DNA from: Citrobacter arsenatis
GTDB lineage: Bacteria > Pseudomonadota > Gammaproteobacteria > Enterobacterales > Enterobacteriaceae
Assembly: GCF_004353845.1 (NCBI RefSeq)
Contig: NZ_CP037864.1
Location: forward strand, 3,844,001-3,908,000
Direction: 5' to 3'
DNA length: 64,000 nt
The notes below the pieces were generated by a model. The model made no database searches, had not been told where the DNA came from, and saw only the letters and a list, made by a program, of their open reading frames with translations. Positions 33,236-41,587 of the stretch are shown here, piece after piece. The number at the start of each line of letters is the position of its first letter. The stretch's first letter is position 1. The position numbers and the translations under genes are program-made.

Positions 33236-34786
33236 TTGAAAAAATTAAAGATTAATTATCTGTTCATCGGCATATTAACGCTGTTGTTGGCAGCGGCCCT
33301 CTGGCCATCTATTCCCTGGTTCGGTAAAGCCGACAATCGTATCGCCGCCATTCAGTCGCGGGGAGAGCTGCGCGTCAGTACCATCGACTCACCGTTAACT
33401 TACGCGACCCTCAACGGCAAAAGATTCGGTCTGGATTATGAACTGGCTCAGGAGTTCGCCAACTACTTAGGCGTGAAGTTAAAAGTTACCGTGCGCCAGA
33501 ACATCAGCCAGCTTTTTGACGACCTCGATAACGGTAATGCCGATCTGTTAGCCGCAGGCCTGGTCTATAACAGCGAGCGGGTGAAAAATTATCAGCCAGG
33601 CCCAACCTACTATTCGGTTTCGCAACAGCTGGTGTATCGGGTTGGACAATACCGCCCGCGCACGCTTGCTACCGTGAACGAAAACCAACTGACCATCGCC
33701 CCGGGGCACGTGGTGGTTAACGATCTCCAGCAACTCAAAGAGAAAAAATTCCCCGAGCTAAGCTGGAAAGTTGATGACAAAAAGGGCACCACTGAACTGC
33801 TTGATGATGTGGTCGCCGGAAAGCTGGATTACACCATTGCCGATTCCGTCGCCATCAGCTTATACCAACGCGTACATCCTGAGCTGGCCGTGGCACTGGA
33901 CGTCTCCGACGAACAGCCTGTAACCTGGTTTAGTCGCCTGGACGATGACAACACGCTGTCTGCCGCGCTGTTGGATTTCTTCAACACCATGAATGAAGAC
34001 GGTTCTCTGGCACGGCTGGAAGAGAAATATCTCGGGCATGGCGATGATTTTGACTATGTCGATACCCGCACCTTTTTACGCGCCGTAGACAGCGTGTTGC
34101 CGGACCTTAAGCCGCTCTTTGAGAAGTATGCGCAAGAGATAGACTGGCGACTACTCGCTGCAATCTCGTATCAGGAGTCACACTGGGACGCACAGGCCAC
34201 CTCCCCGACCGGGGTACGCGGGCTGATGATGCTGACCAAAAATACCGCTCAAAGTCTCGGGTTGACCGACCGTACCGATGCCGAACAGAGCATCAGCGGC
34301 GGCGCGCGATATTTGCAGGATATGATGAGTAAAGTGCCGGATACCGTCCCCGAAGGAGAACGTATCTGGTTTGCGCTCGCAGCCTATAACATGGGTTATG
34401 CGCACATGCTGGACGCACGAGCGCTGACGGTGAAAACCAAAGGCAATCCGAACAGTTGGTCCGATGTAAAACAGCGACTGCCGCTGCTCAGCCAAAAGCC
34501 GTATTACAACAAGCTGACCTATGGCTATGCGCGTGGTCATGAAGCCTACGCCTATGTGGAAAACATCCGTAAATACCAGATTAGCCTGGTGGGGTATCTG
34601 CAGGAGAAAGAAAAACAGGCGCTAGAAACGCAGCAACTGGCGCAGGATTACCCGGCGGTAACGCCAGCTGAGCTAATAGGTAAAGACGAATTCCCGCTTT
34701 CTGCGTTTCTGTCTCAGACGTCGTCAAACTACCTGTCGCACTCCCCTTCCCTGCTGTTTTCACCGCAGAAAAAAGAGGGGCGGTAA
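33236..34786 (+). CDS. mltF: Membrane-bound lytic murein transglycosylase F
   Basis: A 516-residue envelope enzyme. It has an N-terminal hydrophobic signal (INYLFIGILTLLLAAALW), then a periplasmic solute-binding-protein-like domain (about 40-265, FGLDYELAQEFANYLGVKLK) and an SLT lysozyme-like domain with catalytic glutamate in AISYQESHWDAQA (about 314) and ALAAYNMGYAH. It cleaves peptidoglycan to 1,6-anhydro-muropeptides at the outer membrane. The start codon is TTG, as in E. coli, giving MKKLKINYLF. It diverges from purL and converges with tadA. Confidence 0.95.
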   Translation: MKKLKINYLFIGILTLLLAAALWPSIPWFGKADNRIAAIQSRGELRVSTIDSPLTYATLNGKRFGLDYELAQEFANYLGVKLKVTVRQNISQLFDDLDNGNADLLAAGLVYNSERVKNYQPGPTYYSVSQQLVYRVGQYRPRTLATVNENQLTIAPGHVVVNDLQQLKEKKFPELSWKVDDKKGTTELLDDVVAGKLDYTIADSVAISLYQRVHPELAVALDVSDEQPVTWFSRLDDDNTLSAALLDFFNTMNEDGSLARLEEKYLGHGDDFDYVDTRTFLRAVDSVLPDLKPLFEKYAQEIDWRLLAAISYQESHWDAQATSPTGVRGLMMLTKNTAQSLGLTDRTDAEQSISGGARYLQDMMSKVPDTVPEGERIWFALAAYNMGYAHMLDARALTVKTKGNPNSWSDVKQRLPLLSQKPYYNKLTYGYARGHEAYAYVENIRKYQISLVGYLQEKEKQALETQQLAQDYPAVTPAELIGKDEFPLSAFLSQTSSNYLSHSPSLLFSPQKKEGR

Positions 34787-34794
34787 TCCTGGTG

Positions 34795-34820
34795 GCCTGA
34801 TACGCGCTGCGCCATCAGGC
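34795..34820. repeat. Single REP palindrome between mltF and tadA
   Basis: GCCTGATACG with its complement-like arm GCGCCATCAGGC forms one REP-type hairpin between convergent genes. It may act as the 3' end structure for both. Confidence 0.7.
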
Positions 34821-34834
34821 AATCAGAGCAGCAG

Positions 34835-35332
34835 TTACAAATTGGCGGATTTTTTCAGGGCTTTGATTTCCTGACGACGCATGCGGAAGAAATCGCTGAG
34901 CAGCGTGGCGCATTCATCTCGTAGCACCCCTTCGGTCACTTCTACCCGATGATTCATCCCAGGGTGATGCAACACATCCATTAATGATCCAGCCGCCCCG
35001 GTTTTCGCATCGCGTGCGCCAAAAACGACCCGACCAATACGACTGTGCACCATCGCACCTGCACACATCACGCACGGCTCCAGAGTGACGTACAGCGTGG
35101 CATCCAACAGCCGGTAGTTTTGTAGCACCAGGCCGCCCTGACGCAGCGCCATAATTTCAGCGTGGGCAGTCGGATCATGGTGACCAATCGGACGGTTCCA
35201 GCCTTCGCCAATCACGCGGTTGTTATGCACCAATACCGCGCCCACCGGGACTTCACGCTCATCCCAGGCGCGCCTGGCCAGCGTTAAAGCATGACGCATC
35301 CAGTATTCGTGACTAAATTCAACTTCAGACAA
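34835..35332 (-). CDS. tadA: tRNA-specific adenosine deaminase TadA
   Basis: A 165-residue essential deaminase making inosine-34 in tRNA-Arg(ACG). Zinc and catalytic residues are H57-A-E59 and P86-C87-V-M-C90. Its start is a TTG (MSEVEFSHEYW as in E. coli) with GGTGGAG 8 bases upstream. The C-terminus (KALKKSANL) is slightly shorter than the 167-residue E. coli protein. It lies downstream of pgpC on the same strand with a 69-base gap. Confidence 0.96.
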   Translation of the reverse strand: MSEVEFSHEYWMRHALTLARRAWDEREVPVGAVLVHNNRVIGEGWNRPIGHHDPTAHAEIMALRQGGLVLQNYRLLDATLYVTLEPCVMCAGAMVHSRIGRVVFGARDAKTGAAGSLMDVLHHPGMNHRVEVTEGVLRDECATLLSDFFRMRRQEIKALKKSANL

Positions 35333-35401
35333 AGGGATTACTCCACCAATAAAAGCGGACGCATTATACCCGTCATACTTTAAATTGCATGTGCGTTGGC
35401 A

Positions 35402-36037
35402 TCATTCGAGTTGCTGCAGCTCTCCGCGCGGCGTGACGCGCCAGCGGTGCTGGCAAAAAGAGAGCAGCGGATTGTCCTGATTACTGTCGCTGTAGCCACT
35501 GTACAGCTGTAGCGGCGCGCCAATGTGGCGTTCCAGTTGCGTCACTTTCTCATGGCCCAGGCAGCGCAGAGGCAGCACCCATCCGCCGTATCCCCGCGCC
35601 ATTTTGCTGGCGATCAGATTGACGCGCGGTAACCACGGGGTGTCGAAGTAAACCTGCTCGACCAGTGACTGTGGGGAACCGGTGATAAGCCAGATATCAG
35701 CGTCAGAGCTTAACAGGTAGGTTGTCAGCCGCTGTTGTACGAGCGGAAATGCCGTCACGTTACCGCGAAACCAGCGCACAAAATCGGCCTGATGCGCTTT
35801 CAGACGCGCCTCGCTACGACCAAATGTGCATCCCCATAACAGCAGGCTCATTGGCCAGCGGGCGGCGCGTCCTTTTATCAGCAACGCCAGCGCAATCACC
35901 GGTAACAGAGGCAGTACAAGCAGCGCGTTCAGCGGCTGACGTCGCAGCAGATAACGAATGAAACTACCGAACATATCCTGCTGGTGTAACGTGCCATCCA
36001 AATCAAAGAAAACAACGCGGCGCTGGTGATTGGTCAA
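35402..36037 (-). CDS. pgpC: Phosphatidylglycerophosphatase C
   Basis: A 211-residue HAD-superfamily membrane phosphatase (formerly YfhB). It has the nucleophile motif VVFFDLDGT (D12, D14), a hydrophobic segment near 37-55 (LNALLVLPLLPVIALALLI) and the late HAD motif YSGYSDSNQDNPLL. It dephosphorylates phosphatidylglycerol phosphate to PG. The start is TTG 36037, which aligns with E. coli, with AGAGG 8 bases upstream. It begins 3 bases after the PTS permease stop, so it is probably also read from the murQ promoter here. Confidence 0.93.
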   Translation of the reverse strand: MTNHQRRVVFFDLDGTLHQQDMFGSFIRYLLRRQPLNALLVLPLLPVIALALLIKGRAARWPMSLLLWGCTFGRSEARLKAHQADFVRWFRGNVTAFPLVQQRLTTYLLSSDADIWLITGSPQSLVEQVYFDTPWLPRVNLIASKMARGYGGWVLPLRCLGHEKVTQLERHIGAPLQLYSGYSDSNQDNPLLSFCQHRWRVTPRGELQQLE

Positions 36038-36040
36038 ACC

Positions 36041-37405
36041 TTATTCCTCTGGATCGTTGAACCCCAATAGCCAGGTAAACAGGAACCCGGCGATAACTGC
36101 TACCAGATAGCCTAACAGATAGAACATCACTTTTCCGGCAACAATCGTCAGTGCCAACGGTAAACCGGAGATACCAAAGGTGATAACCGTCGCCACCTTC
36201 CAGTAGCTAATCAGCGCCCCACCAACCGCTCCGCCAAGGCAAGCACCGATAAATGGCTTACCCAACGGCAGCGTGACGCCAAAAATCAGCGGCTCACCAA
36301 TGCCCAGCAATCCGACCGGCAGCGCTCCTTTGATCACTTTTTTTAGCCGCGCATTGCGGGTCTTCATCAAAACCGCAATCGCAGCCCCCACTTGTCCAAC
36401 GCCCGCCATTGCAAGGATAGGAAAGAGCGCGTTATGACCGTGCGCCTGTACCAGCTCAACGTGGATAGGCACCAACCCCTGATGAAGCCCGGTCAGCACC
36501 AGCGGCAGAAACGTTCCCGCCAGCACCGCTCCGACCAGGAAACCGCCGCGATCTATTGCCCAGGATGCGCCGTGAGCGATAGATTCGGAAATCCAGCCGC
36601 CAAGCGGTTGCAGCGCCACAATCGCGATGGCCCCGGTAATGATGGTGGTCAGCAGTGGGTTAAGGATCAGTTCCAGTGATTCCGGCAACAGTTCGCGGAA
36701 TTTGCGTTCGATCCAGCACATCAACGCTACCACCAACAGTACCGCGATCACCCCGCCGCGCCCCGGCTGTAACGCTTCGCCAAACAGGGTAATTTGCGCC
36801 AGCTGCGGGCTGGAGAGGATCCCCGCCATCACCCCGCCCATCGCCAGAGAACCGCCGAAGACTTTGGCGGTATTCACCCCAACCAGAATATTCATAATGG
36901 CAAACACGGCGCTGCCGAATATGCCCATCAGCCCCAGCATGTTCGGATAGTGGGTCGCAAAATCCCCCACGATGTCCGGTCGCTTAAGAATATTAATAAT
37001 GCCGGTAATCAAACCAGAGGCAATAAACGCCGGAATAAGAGGGATAAAGACGTTTGCCAGCTTGCGCAGCGCATCGCTCATCGGCGCTTTGTACTTCGCT
37101 TTGGCCTCTGACTTCGTGCGCTCGATATCATTCGCATCTGCGCGTTCGCCGCCATCGGTAATCAGGGAACGCATAGCATCCACCACTTTGGCGGCTTTAC
37201 CAGGGCCGACGATGATCTGGTGCTGTACGCCCTGCTTCACGTAGCCGCTAACACCGGGCAGTTGCCGCAGGCGAGGAATATCAATCTTTCCGTCATCCTG
37301 AACTTCCACTCTGACGCGGGTCATACAGTTTTCCAGGCGCAGAATATTTTTTTCTCCGCCAACGCCCAGCAGAATGTCGCTGGCCAGCACCGCCGTCTTA
37401 TCCAT
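36041..37405 (-). CDS. murP: PTS EIIBC permease, MurP-like (N-acetylmuramic acid)
   Basis: A 454-residue PTS permease with an N-terminal EIIB domain (phospho-cysteine C27 in RLENCMTRVRV) fused to a glucose-family EIIC domain with about ten helices, including GIGEPLIFGVTLPLGKPF near 358-375. It lacks an EIIA domain and must borrow one, such as Crr, as known for MurP. It would import and phosphorylate MurNAc to MurNAc 6-phosphate, the substrate of the etherase encoded 9 bases upstream. It is clearly diverged from E. coli MurP (474 residues), so a related sugar is possible. Confidence 0.8.
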   Translation of the reverse strand: MDKTAVLASDILLGVGGEKNILRLENCMTRVRVEVQDDGKIDIPRLRQLPGVSGYVKQGVQHQIIVGPGKAAKVVDAMRSLITDGGERADANDIERTKSEAKAKYKAPMSDALRKLANVFIPLIPAFIASGLITGIINILKRPDIVGDFATHYPNMLGLMGIFGSAVFAIMNILVGVNTAKVFGGSLAMGGVMAGILSSPQLAQITLFGEALQPGRGGVIAVLLVVALMCWIERKFRELLPESLELILNPLLTTIITGAIAIVALQPLGGWISESIAHGASWAIDRGGFLVGAVLAGTFLPLVLTGLHQGLVPIHVELVQAHGHNALFPILAMAGVGQVGAAIAVLMKTRNARLKKVIKGALPVGLLGIGEPLIFGVTLPLGKPFIGACLGGAVGGALISYWKVATVITFGISGLPLALTIVAGKVMFYLLGYLVAVIAGFLFTWLLGFNDPEE

Positions 37406-37414
37406 ATGTACCTC

Positions 37415-38308
37415 TTAGTTTTCTAACGCCGCGCGTAAAAAACCCTGGTGAGCGGCAAGCTTTTCGCGGGCGGCTGCGGCATCCAGGCCGGTGAGCGCCA
37501 TTAAAATAGCCGGCTTAACGTCAAAATCGGTCTGCTTCAGCAGCGCCTGTGCCTGTTCACGCGCAATGCCGGTGGCTTCAACCACCATGCGGCACGCCCG
37601 ATCGACCAGCTTGACGTTGGTGGCCTGCATATCCACCATCAGGTTCTGGTATACCTTGCCAAATCTCACCATCGCGCCGGTGGAGATCATATTGAGCACC
37701 AGCTTTTGCGCGGTGCCGGATTTCAGTCGTGTTGAACCGGTTAACGCCTCAGGCCCCACTACCGGAGAGATGGCAATATCCGCTTCATGCGCGATAGGGG
37801 AATCCGGATTGCAGGATATAGCCACCGTCGTACAGCCCACCGAATGCGCATATTTCAGCCCCCCAATCACATACGGCGTGCGACCAGAGGCTGCCAGCCC
37901 CACCACCAGATCCTGTGCGGTAAGATTGAGCGCTCGCAGATCGTCTTCGCCTAACTGCGGGTTATCTTCCGCGCCTTCTACCGCCTTCAGCAGCGCGCCC
38001 GGCCCGCCGGCAATTAGCCCGACCACCAGACCATGCGGGACGCCGAAGGTCGGTGGGCATTCAGACGCGTCCAGCACCCCAAGCCGCCCGCTGGTACCTG
38101 CTCCCATGTAAATAATTCGTCCACCGGCTTTAAGCGCGTCAGCTGCTGCATCGACCGCGCGCGCAACGTGAGGTAGAGTTGCTTTTACTGCTTGTGCTAC
38201 CAGCGTATCCTGTTGATTAAAACGATGAACCAACTCCAGCGTGGAGAGCGCATCCAGATCCATTGTCTGAGGATTGCGGGTTTCTGAAACTAATGCACCG
38301 AGATTCAT
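37415..38308 (-). CDS. murQ: N-acetylmuramic acid 6-phosphate etherase
   Basis: A 297-residue SIS-domain lyase that removes the D-lactyl ether from MurNAc 6-phosphate to give GlcNAc 6-phosphate. The signature GAGTSGRLGVLDASECPPT (70-88) contains catalytic E83, and E114 lies in AVEGAED, both as described for E. coli MurQ. The start was set at MNLGALVSET (38308) with AAGGA 8 bases upstream; a 14-codon extension is not conserved. E. coli K-12 carries its murQP elsewhere, with murR, so this may be a second set. It is divergent from yfhH. Confidence 0.92.
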   Translation of the reverse strand: MNLGALVSETRNPQTMDLDALSTLELVHRFNQQDTLVAQAVKATLPHVARAVDAAADALKAGGRIIYMGAGTSGRLGVLDASECPPTFGVPHGLVVGLIAGGPGALLKAVEGAEDNPQLGEDDLRALNLTAQDLVVGLAASGRTPYVIGGLKYAHSVGCTTVAISCNPDSPIAHEADIAISPVVGPEALTGSTRLKSGTAQKLVLNMISTGAMVRFGKVYQNLMVDMQATNVKLVDRACRMVVEATGIAREQAQALLKQTDFDVKPAILMALTGLDAAAAREKLAAHQGFLRAALEN

Positions 38309-38322
38309 TTTTTGGTCCTTGG

Positions 38323-38335
38323 GAATTTTTAATTC
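38323..38335. promoter_or_regulatory. Palindrome 1 in the murQ/yfhH control region
   Basis: GAATTTTTAATTC, a perfect 5-3-5 dyad 15 bases before the murQ start. Its centre (38329) is 32 bp from the centre of a second GAAT...ATTC dyad, about three helical turns, so the pair is a candidate operator for the divergent RpiR-family regulator. Confidence 0.5.
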
Positions 38336-38354
38336 ATAATAATCTGTCACAATG

Positions 38355-38367
38355 GAATATTATATTC
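38355..38367. promoter_or_regulatory. Palindrome 2 in the murQ/yfhH control region
   Basis: GAATATTATATTC, a perfect 6-1-6 dyad centred at 38361, with the same GAAT/ATTC outer arms as palindrome 1. Both are in the 117-bp gap between divergent murQ and yfhH. Confidence 0.5.
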
Positions 38368-38425
38368 ATCCAGGCGAGTGAAATTTTGTTTTGCAATCGC
38401 CATCACGTTTTCGCCAGGAGACAGC

Positions 38426-39274
38426 ATGAACTGTTTAATTCGCATTCGTCAGCGTTACCCGGACCTCGCGCAAAGCGATAAAAAACTCGCGGATTATCTT
38501 CTTGCTCAGCCGGATACCGCACGTCATCTCAGCTCACAGCAACTGGCTTTTGAAGCGGGCGTCAGCCAGTCCAGCGTGGTGAAGTTCGCGCAAAAGATGG
38601 GTTTTAAAGGGTTTCCGGCACTGAAACTGGCGATCAGCGAAGCGCTGGCCAGCAACCCCAATCCCCATTCCATTCCGGTGCATAATCAGATTCGTGGTGA
38701 CGACCCGATGCGGATGGTGGGCGAGAAGCTGATTAAAGAGAACGTGGCGGCGATGCATGCGACGCTGGACGTCAACAGCGAAGAGAAACTGATGGAGAGC
38801 GTCACTATGCTGCGTTCAGCCCGACGCATTATCGTGACCGGGATTGGCGCATCGGGTCTGGTCGCGCAGAATTTTGCCTGGAAGCTGCTGAAGATTGGTT
38901 TTAACGCGATGGTGGAACGCGACATGCACGCCCTGCTGGCGACGGTGCAAGCGCTTTCGCCCCACGATCTGCTGCTGGCCATTTCGTATACCGGAGAGCG
39001 CCGCGAGCTCAACCTGGCTGCGGACGAAACATTGCGCGCCGGAGCTAAAATTCTCGCTATCACCGGATTTACACCGAACGCTCTGCAGCAACGGGCAAGT
39101 CATTGTCTGTACACCATTGCCGAGGAGCAGGCCACGCGCAGCGCAGCAATTTCTTCCACCCACGCGCAAATGATGCTCACTGATTTACTGTTTATGGCGC
39201 TGGTGCAGCAGGATTTGGAGCATGCCCCGGAACGCATTCGCCACAGCGAAGCGCTGGTAAAAAAACTGGTCTGA
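38426..39274 (+). CDS. yfhH: RpiR/MurR-family regulator YfhH
   Basis: A 282-residue regulator with an N-terminal RpiR helix-turn-helix (LSSQQLAFEAGVSQSSVVKF, about 33-52) and a C-terminal SIS sugar-phosphate-binding domain (VTGIGASGLVAQNFAWKL, SYTGERREL). It matches E. coli YfhH in length and sequence. In E. coli the gene stands without a clear target; here it is divergent from murQ-murP, which points to MurNAc 6-phosphate or a similar ligand as effector. The start is ATG 38426 with CAGGAG upstream; a 16-codon extension was rejected. Confidence 0.92.
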   Translation: MNCLIRIRQRYPDLAQSDKKLADYLLAQPDTARHLSSQQLAFEAGVSQSSVVKFAQKMGFKGFPALKLAISEALASNPNPHSIPVHNQIRGDDPMRMVGEKLIKENVAAMHATLDVNSEEKLMESVTMLRSARRIIVTGIGASGLVAQNFAWKLLKIGFNAMVERDMHALLATVQALSPHDLLLAISYTGERRELNLAADETLRAGAKILAITGFTPNALQQRASHCLYTIAEEQATRSAAISSTHAQMMLTDLLFMALVQQDLEHAPERIRHSEALVKKLV

Positions 39275-39329
39275 GCAAAGAATGCGCGTATAATGCCCGC
39301 CCGATTTGTGATGTTTTGAGAGTTTCCTG

Positions 39330-39590
39330 ATGGCCCTGTTAATCACTAAAAAGTGTATCAATTGCGATATGTGCGAGCCCGAATGCCCGAATGAGGCGAT
39401 TTCGATGGGCGACAGCATTTACGAGATTAACAGCGACAAGTGCACGGAATGCGTAGGCCATTACGACACACCAACCTGCCAGAAGGTGTGCCCGATCCCC
39501 AATACTATTTTGAAAGATCCGGCACATGTCGAAACAGAAGAACAGCTGTGGGATAAGTTTGTGCTAATGCACCACGCCGATAAACTTTAA
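39330..39590 (+). CDS. yfhL: 2[4Fe-4S] ferredoxin YfhL
   Basis: An 86-residue Allochromatium-type ferredoxin. The first cluster motif is CINCDMCEPECPNEAI and the second CTECVGHYDTPTCQKVCP, with the extended insertion between the second and third cysteines typical of this class, plus a C-terminal helix. It is a low-potential electron carrier in the cytosol. E. coli YfhL has been linked to tRNA hydroxylation and DNA-damage resistance, which cannot be judged here. It has its own short upstream gap (55 bases) after yfhH. Confidence 0.95.
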   Translation: MALLITKKCINCDMCEPECPNEAISMGDSIYEINSDKCTECVGHYDTPTCQKVCPIPNTILKDPAHVETEEQLWDKFVLMHHADKL

Positions 39591-39613
39591 CCGCGTCGCC
39601 ATCCGGTGATGAA

Positions 39614-39708
39614 GCCTGATGGCGCTAACGCTTATCAGGCCTACCCAGCCCCTGCAATAATCGTATAACCCGTAGGCCGGATAAGACGCCACGCGTCGCC
39701 ATCCGGCA
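39614..39708. repeat. REP pair between yfhL and acpS
   Basis: GCCTGATGGCG with arm CGCTTATCAGGCCTAC (39614-39644), and GTAGGCCGGATAAGACG with arm CGTCGCCATCCGGCA (39672-39708). They are in opposite orientation and again sit between convergent genes. Confidence 0.85.
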
Positions 39709-39719
39709 ACGTCCTGAAT

Positions 39720-40100
39720 CTAACTTTCGATAATCACCGTAGCGCAGGCGTAATGACGCTCATCGGCCAGCGTCACATGCATGTGTGCGACGCCGAGTTT
39801 TTCCGCCAGGTTTAACGCCTCCCCCCATAACCGCAGACGCGGCTTACCGAGTTCGTCGTTAAAGACCTCAAACTGATTAAACGCCAGGCCGTTGCGAATA
39901 CCCGTCCCGAAGGCTTTTGCTGCCGCCTCTTTGACCGCAAAACGCTTCGCCAGAAAACGCACCGGCTGCTGATGCGTCTCCCAAATTGCCCATTCGTTAT
40001 CGCTAAGCACGCGTCTTGCAAGACGGTCGCCGGAACGAGAGATCACCGCTTCGATGCGGGCAATCTCCACGATATCCGTACCTAATCCCAAAATCGCCAT
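39720..40100 (-). CDS. acpS: Holo-[acyl-carrier-protein] synthase
   Basis: A 126-residue group I phosphopantetheinyl transferase that converts apo-ACP to holo-ACP using CoA and Mg2+. It has GLGTDIVEIARIE (D9 at the metal site) near the start and RFAVKEAAAKAFGTG with the second metal-binding glutamate (about E58). Its start shares one base with the pdxJ stop (TAATG), making it the last gene of the rnc-era-recO-pdxJ-acpS operon. Confidence 0.97.
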   Translation of the reverse strand: MAILGLGTDIVEIARIEAVISRSGDRLARRVLSDNEWAIWETHQQPVRFLAKRFAVKEAAAKAFGTGIRNGLAFNQFEVFNDELGKPRLRLWGEALNLAEKLGVAHMHVTLADERHYACATVIIES

Positions 40101-40831
40101 TAGCCACGCGCTTCCAGCATCAGGCGTTTCATTTCTACTACCGCGTCTTTCAGACCGCTCATCACCGCGCGCCCGATAATGGCATGACCGATATTCAGTT
40201 CGTGCATTTCCGGGATCCGCGCGATGGCTTTAACGTTGTGATACGTCAGGCCGTGACCCGCATTCACCTTCAGGCCAAGGCTGGCTGCAAAAGTCGCCGC
40301 TTTGGCGATACGCGCCAGTTCACTGGCCTGTTCCGCGTCGGTTTTCGCATCGGCGTAACAGCCGGTGTGAATTTCAATAAACGGCGCGCCCACTTCCGCA
40401 GCGGCCTTAATCTGCTCTTCATCGGCGTCGATAAACAGCGAAACCAGAATGCCGGCGTCCGCCAGGCGTTTGCAGGCGTCGCGCATTTTGTCACGCTGAC
40501 CGGCGACGTCCAGACCACCTTCGGTGGTAACTTCCTGACGTTTTTCCGGCACCAGGCAGCAAAAATGCGGCTTAGTCTCAACGGCAATCGCCAGCATCTC
40601 TTCGGTAACCGCCATTTCCAGATTCATACGCGTATCCAGCGTCTGGCGCAGAATACGCACGTCACGGTCGGTGATATGGCGACGGTCTTCACGCAGGTGT
40701 ACGGTAATACCATCCGCGCCCGCCTGTTCAACGATAAACGCTGCCTGAACCGGATCCGGGTATGCGGTACCGCGTGCATTACGTAAAGTGGCAATGTGAT
40801 CAATGTTGACGCCTAACAGTAATTCGGCCAT
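40100..40831 (-). CDS. pdxJ: Pyridoxine 5'-phosphate synthase
   Basis: A 243-residue TIM-barrel enzyme joining 1-deoxyxylulose 5-phosphate and 3-amino-1-hydroxyacetone phosphate to give pyridoxine 5'-phosphate. Visible landmarks are LLGVNIDHIATLRNARGT at the N-terminus (active-site His in NIDH), GADGITVHLREDRRHI, and VNAGHGLTYHNV near residue 190. It is 15 bases downstream of recO and coupled to acpS. It supplies the cofactor of GlyA, among others. Confidence 0.97.
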   Translation of the reverse strand: MAELLLGVNIDHIATLRNARGTAYPDPVQAAFIVEQAGADGITVHLREDRRHITDRDVRILRQTLDTRMNLEMAVTEEMLAIAVETKPHFCCLVPEKRQEVTTEGGLDVAGQRDKMRDACKRLADAGILVSLFIDADEEQIKAAAEVGAPFIEIHTGCYADAKTDAEQASELARIAKAATFAASLGLKVNAGHGLTYHNVKAIARIPEMHELNIGHAIIGRAVMSGLKDAVVEMKRLMLEARG

Positions 40832-40846
40832 GACAATCCTCGTATT

Positions 40847-41557
40847 TTATTTTCGCTTCGGCATAAACTGCCGGAATAATTCGCGGCTCTTTAGGGGCTT
40901 ACCACCAAGATACGGCTTTAACGCCATGCGGGTAAAGCGTTTCGCGGCGCGCAGCGTATCAGCATCCGGAAATTCTCGTGATTCGAGTGCTTTCAGATGG
41001 CGTCCGGTAAAGGTGGAGTTATCAATTACAACGCTTGCAATAAACCCTTTTTCTTCCCGGTAGCGATAGGTCATGGTGTCGTCTACCGGCTCGCCGCTGC
41101 CCGCACAGTGGGTAAAATCGACGCCGTAGCCCAGGTGACCAAGCAAGGCCAGCTCAAAGCGACGCAACGCAGGTTCTGGCGAACCCGTCGCGCCAGCCAG
41201 TGCCTGAATACAGTTCAGGTAATCAAAAAAGAGTTCAGAAAAGCGGGTCTCGTACTCAAGCACGCGAGAAATAAGCTCGTTGATATACAAACCGCTGTAC
41301 AGCGTGATACCGCTAAGAGGGAGTGCCAGAGAAACGGCTTCGGCGCTGCGCAAGGTTTTGACCTCACCACGTCCACCAAAGCGAAGCAGTAACGGAGTAA
41401 AAGGCTGGAGTGCGCCTTTGAGATTGGAACGCTTGGAACGCGCGCCTTTGGCTACAAGGCGCACGCGGCCTGACTCTTCCGTGAAGACGTCCAGCACGAG
41501 ACTGGTTTCGCTCCACGGGCGGCTATGCAGGACAAAAGCGCGTTGCCATCCTTCCAT
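40847..41557 (-). CDS. recO: DNA repair protein RecO
   Basis: A 236-residue recombination mediator that with RecR loads RecA onto SSB-coated single-stranded DNA. It has the N-terminal OB fold (GWQRAFVLHSRPWSETSLVLD) followed by a helical domain. The conserved FTPLLLRFGGRGE and LSGITLYSGLYINEL are present. The C-terminus ends MPKRK, a few residues shorter than the 242-residue E. coli protein. Two adjacent ATGs (41560, 41557) are possible; 41557 fits the GGCGGG spacing and E. coli. The gap to era is 30 bases. Confidence 0.95.
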   Translation of the reverse strand: MEGWQRAFVLHSRPWSETSLVLDVFTEESGRVRLVAKGARSKRSNLKGALQPFTPLLLRFGGRGEVKTLRSAEAVSLALPLSGITLYSGLYINELISRVLEYETRFSELFFDYLNCIQALAGATGSPEPALRRFELALLGHLGYGVDFTHCAGSGEPVDDTMTYRYREEKGFIASVVIDNSTFTGRHLKALESREFPDADTLRAAKRFTRMALKPYLGGKPLKSRELFRQFMPKRK

Positions 41558-41587
41558 CATACCCGCCGTCTTTCAAGTTGCAGGGAT

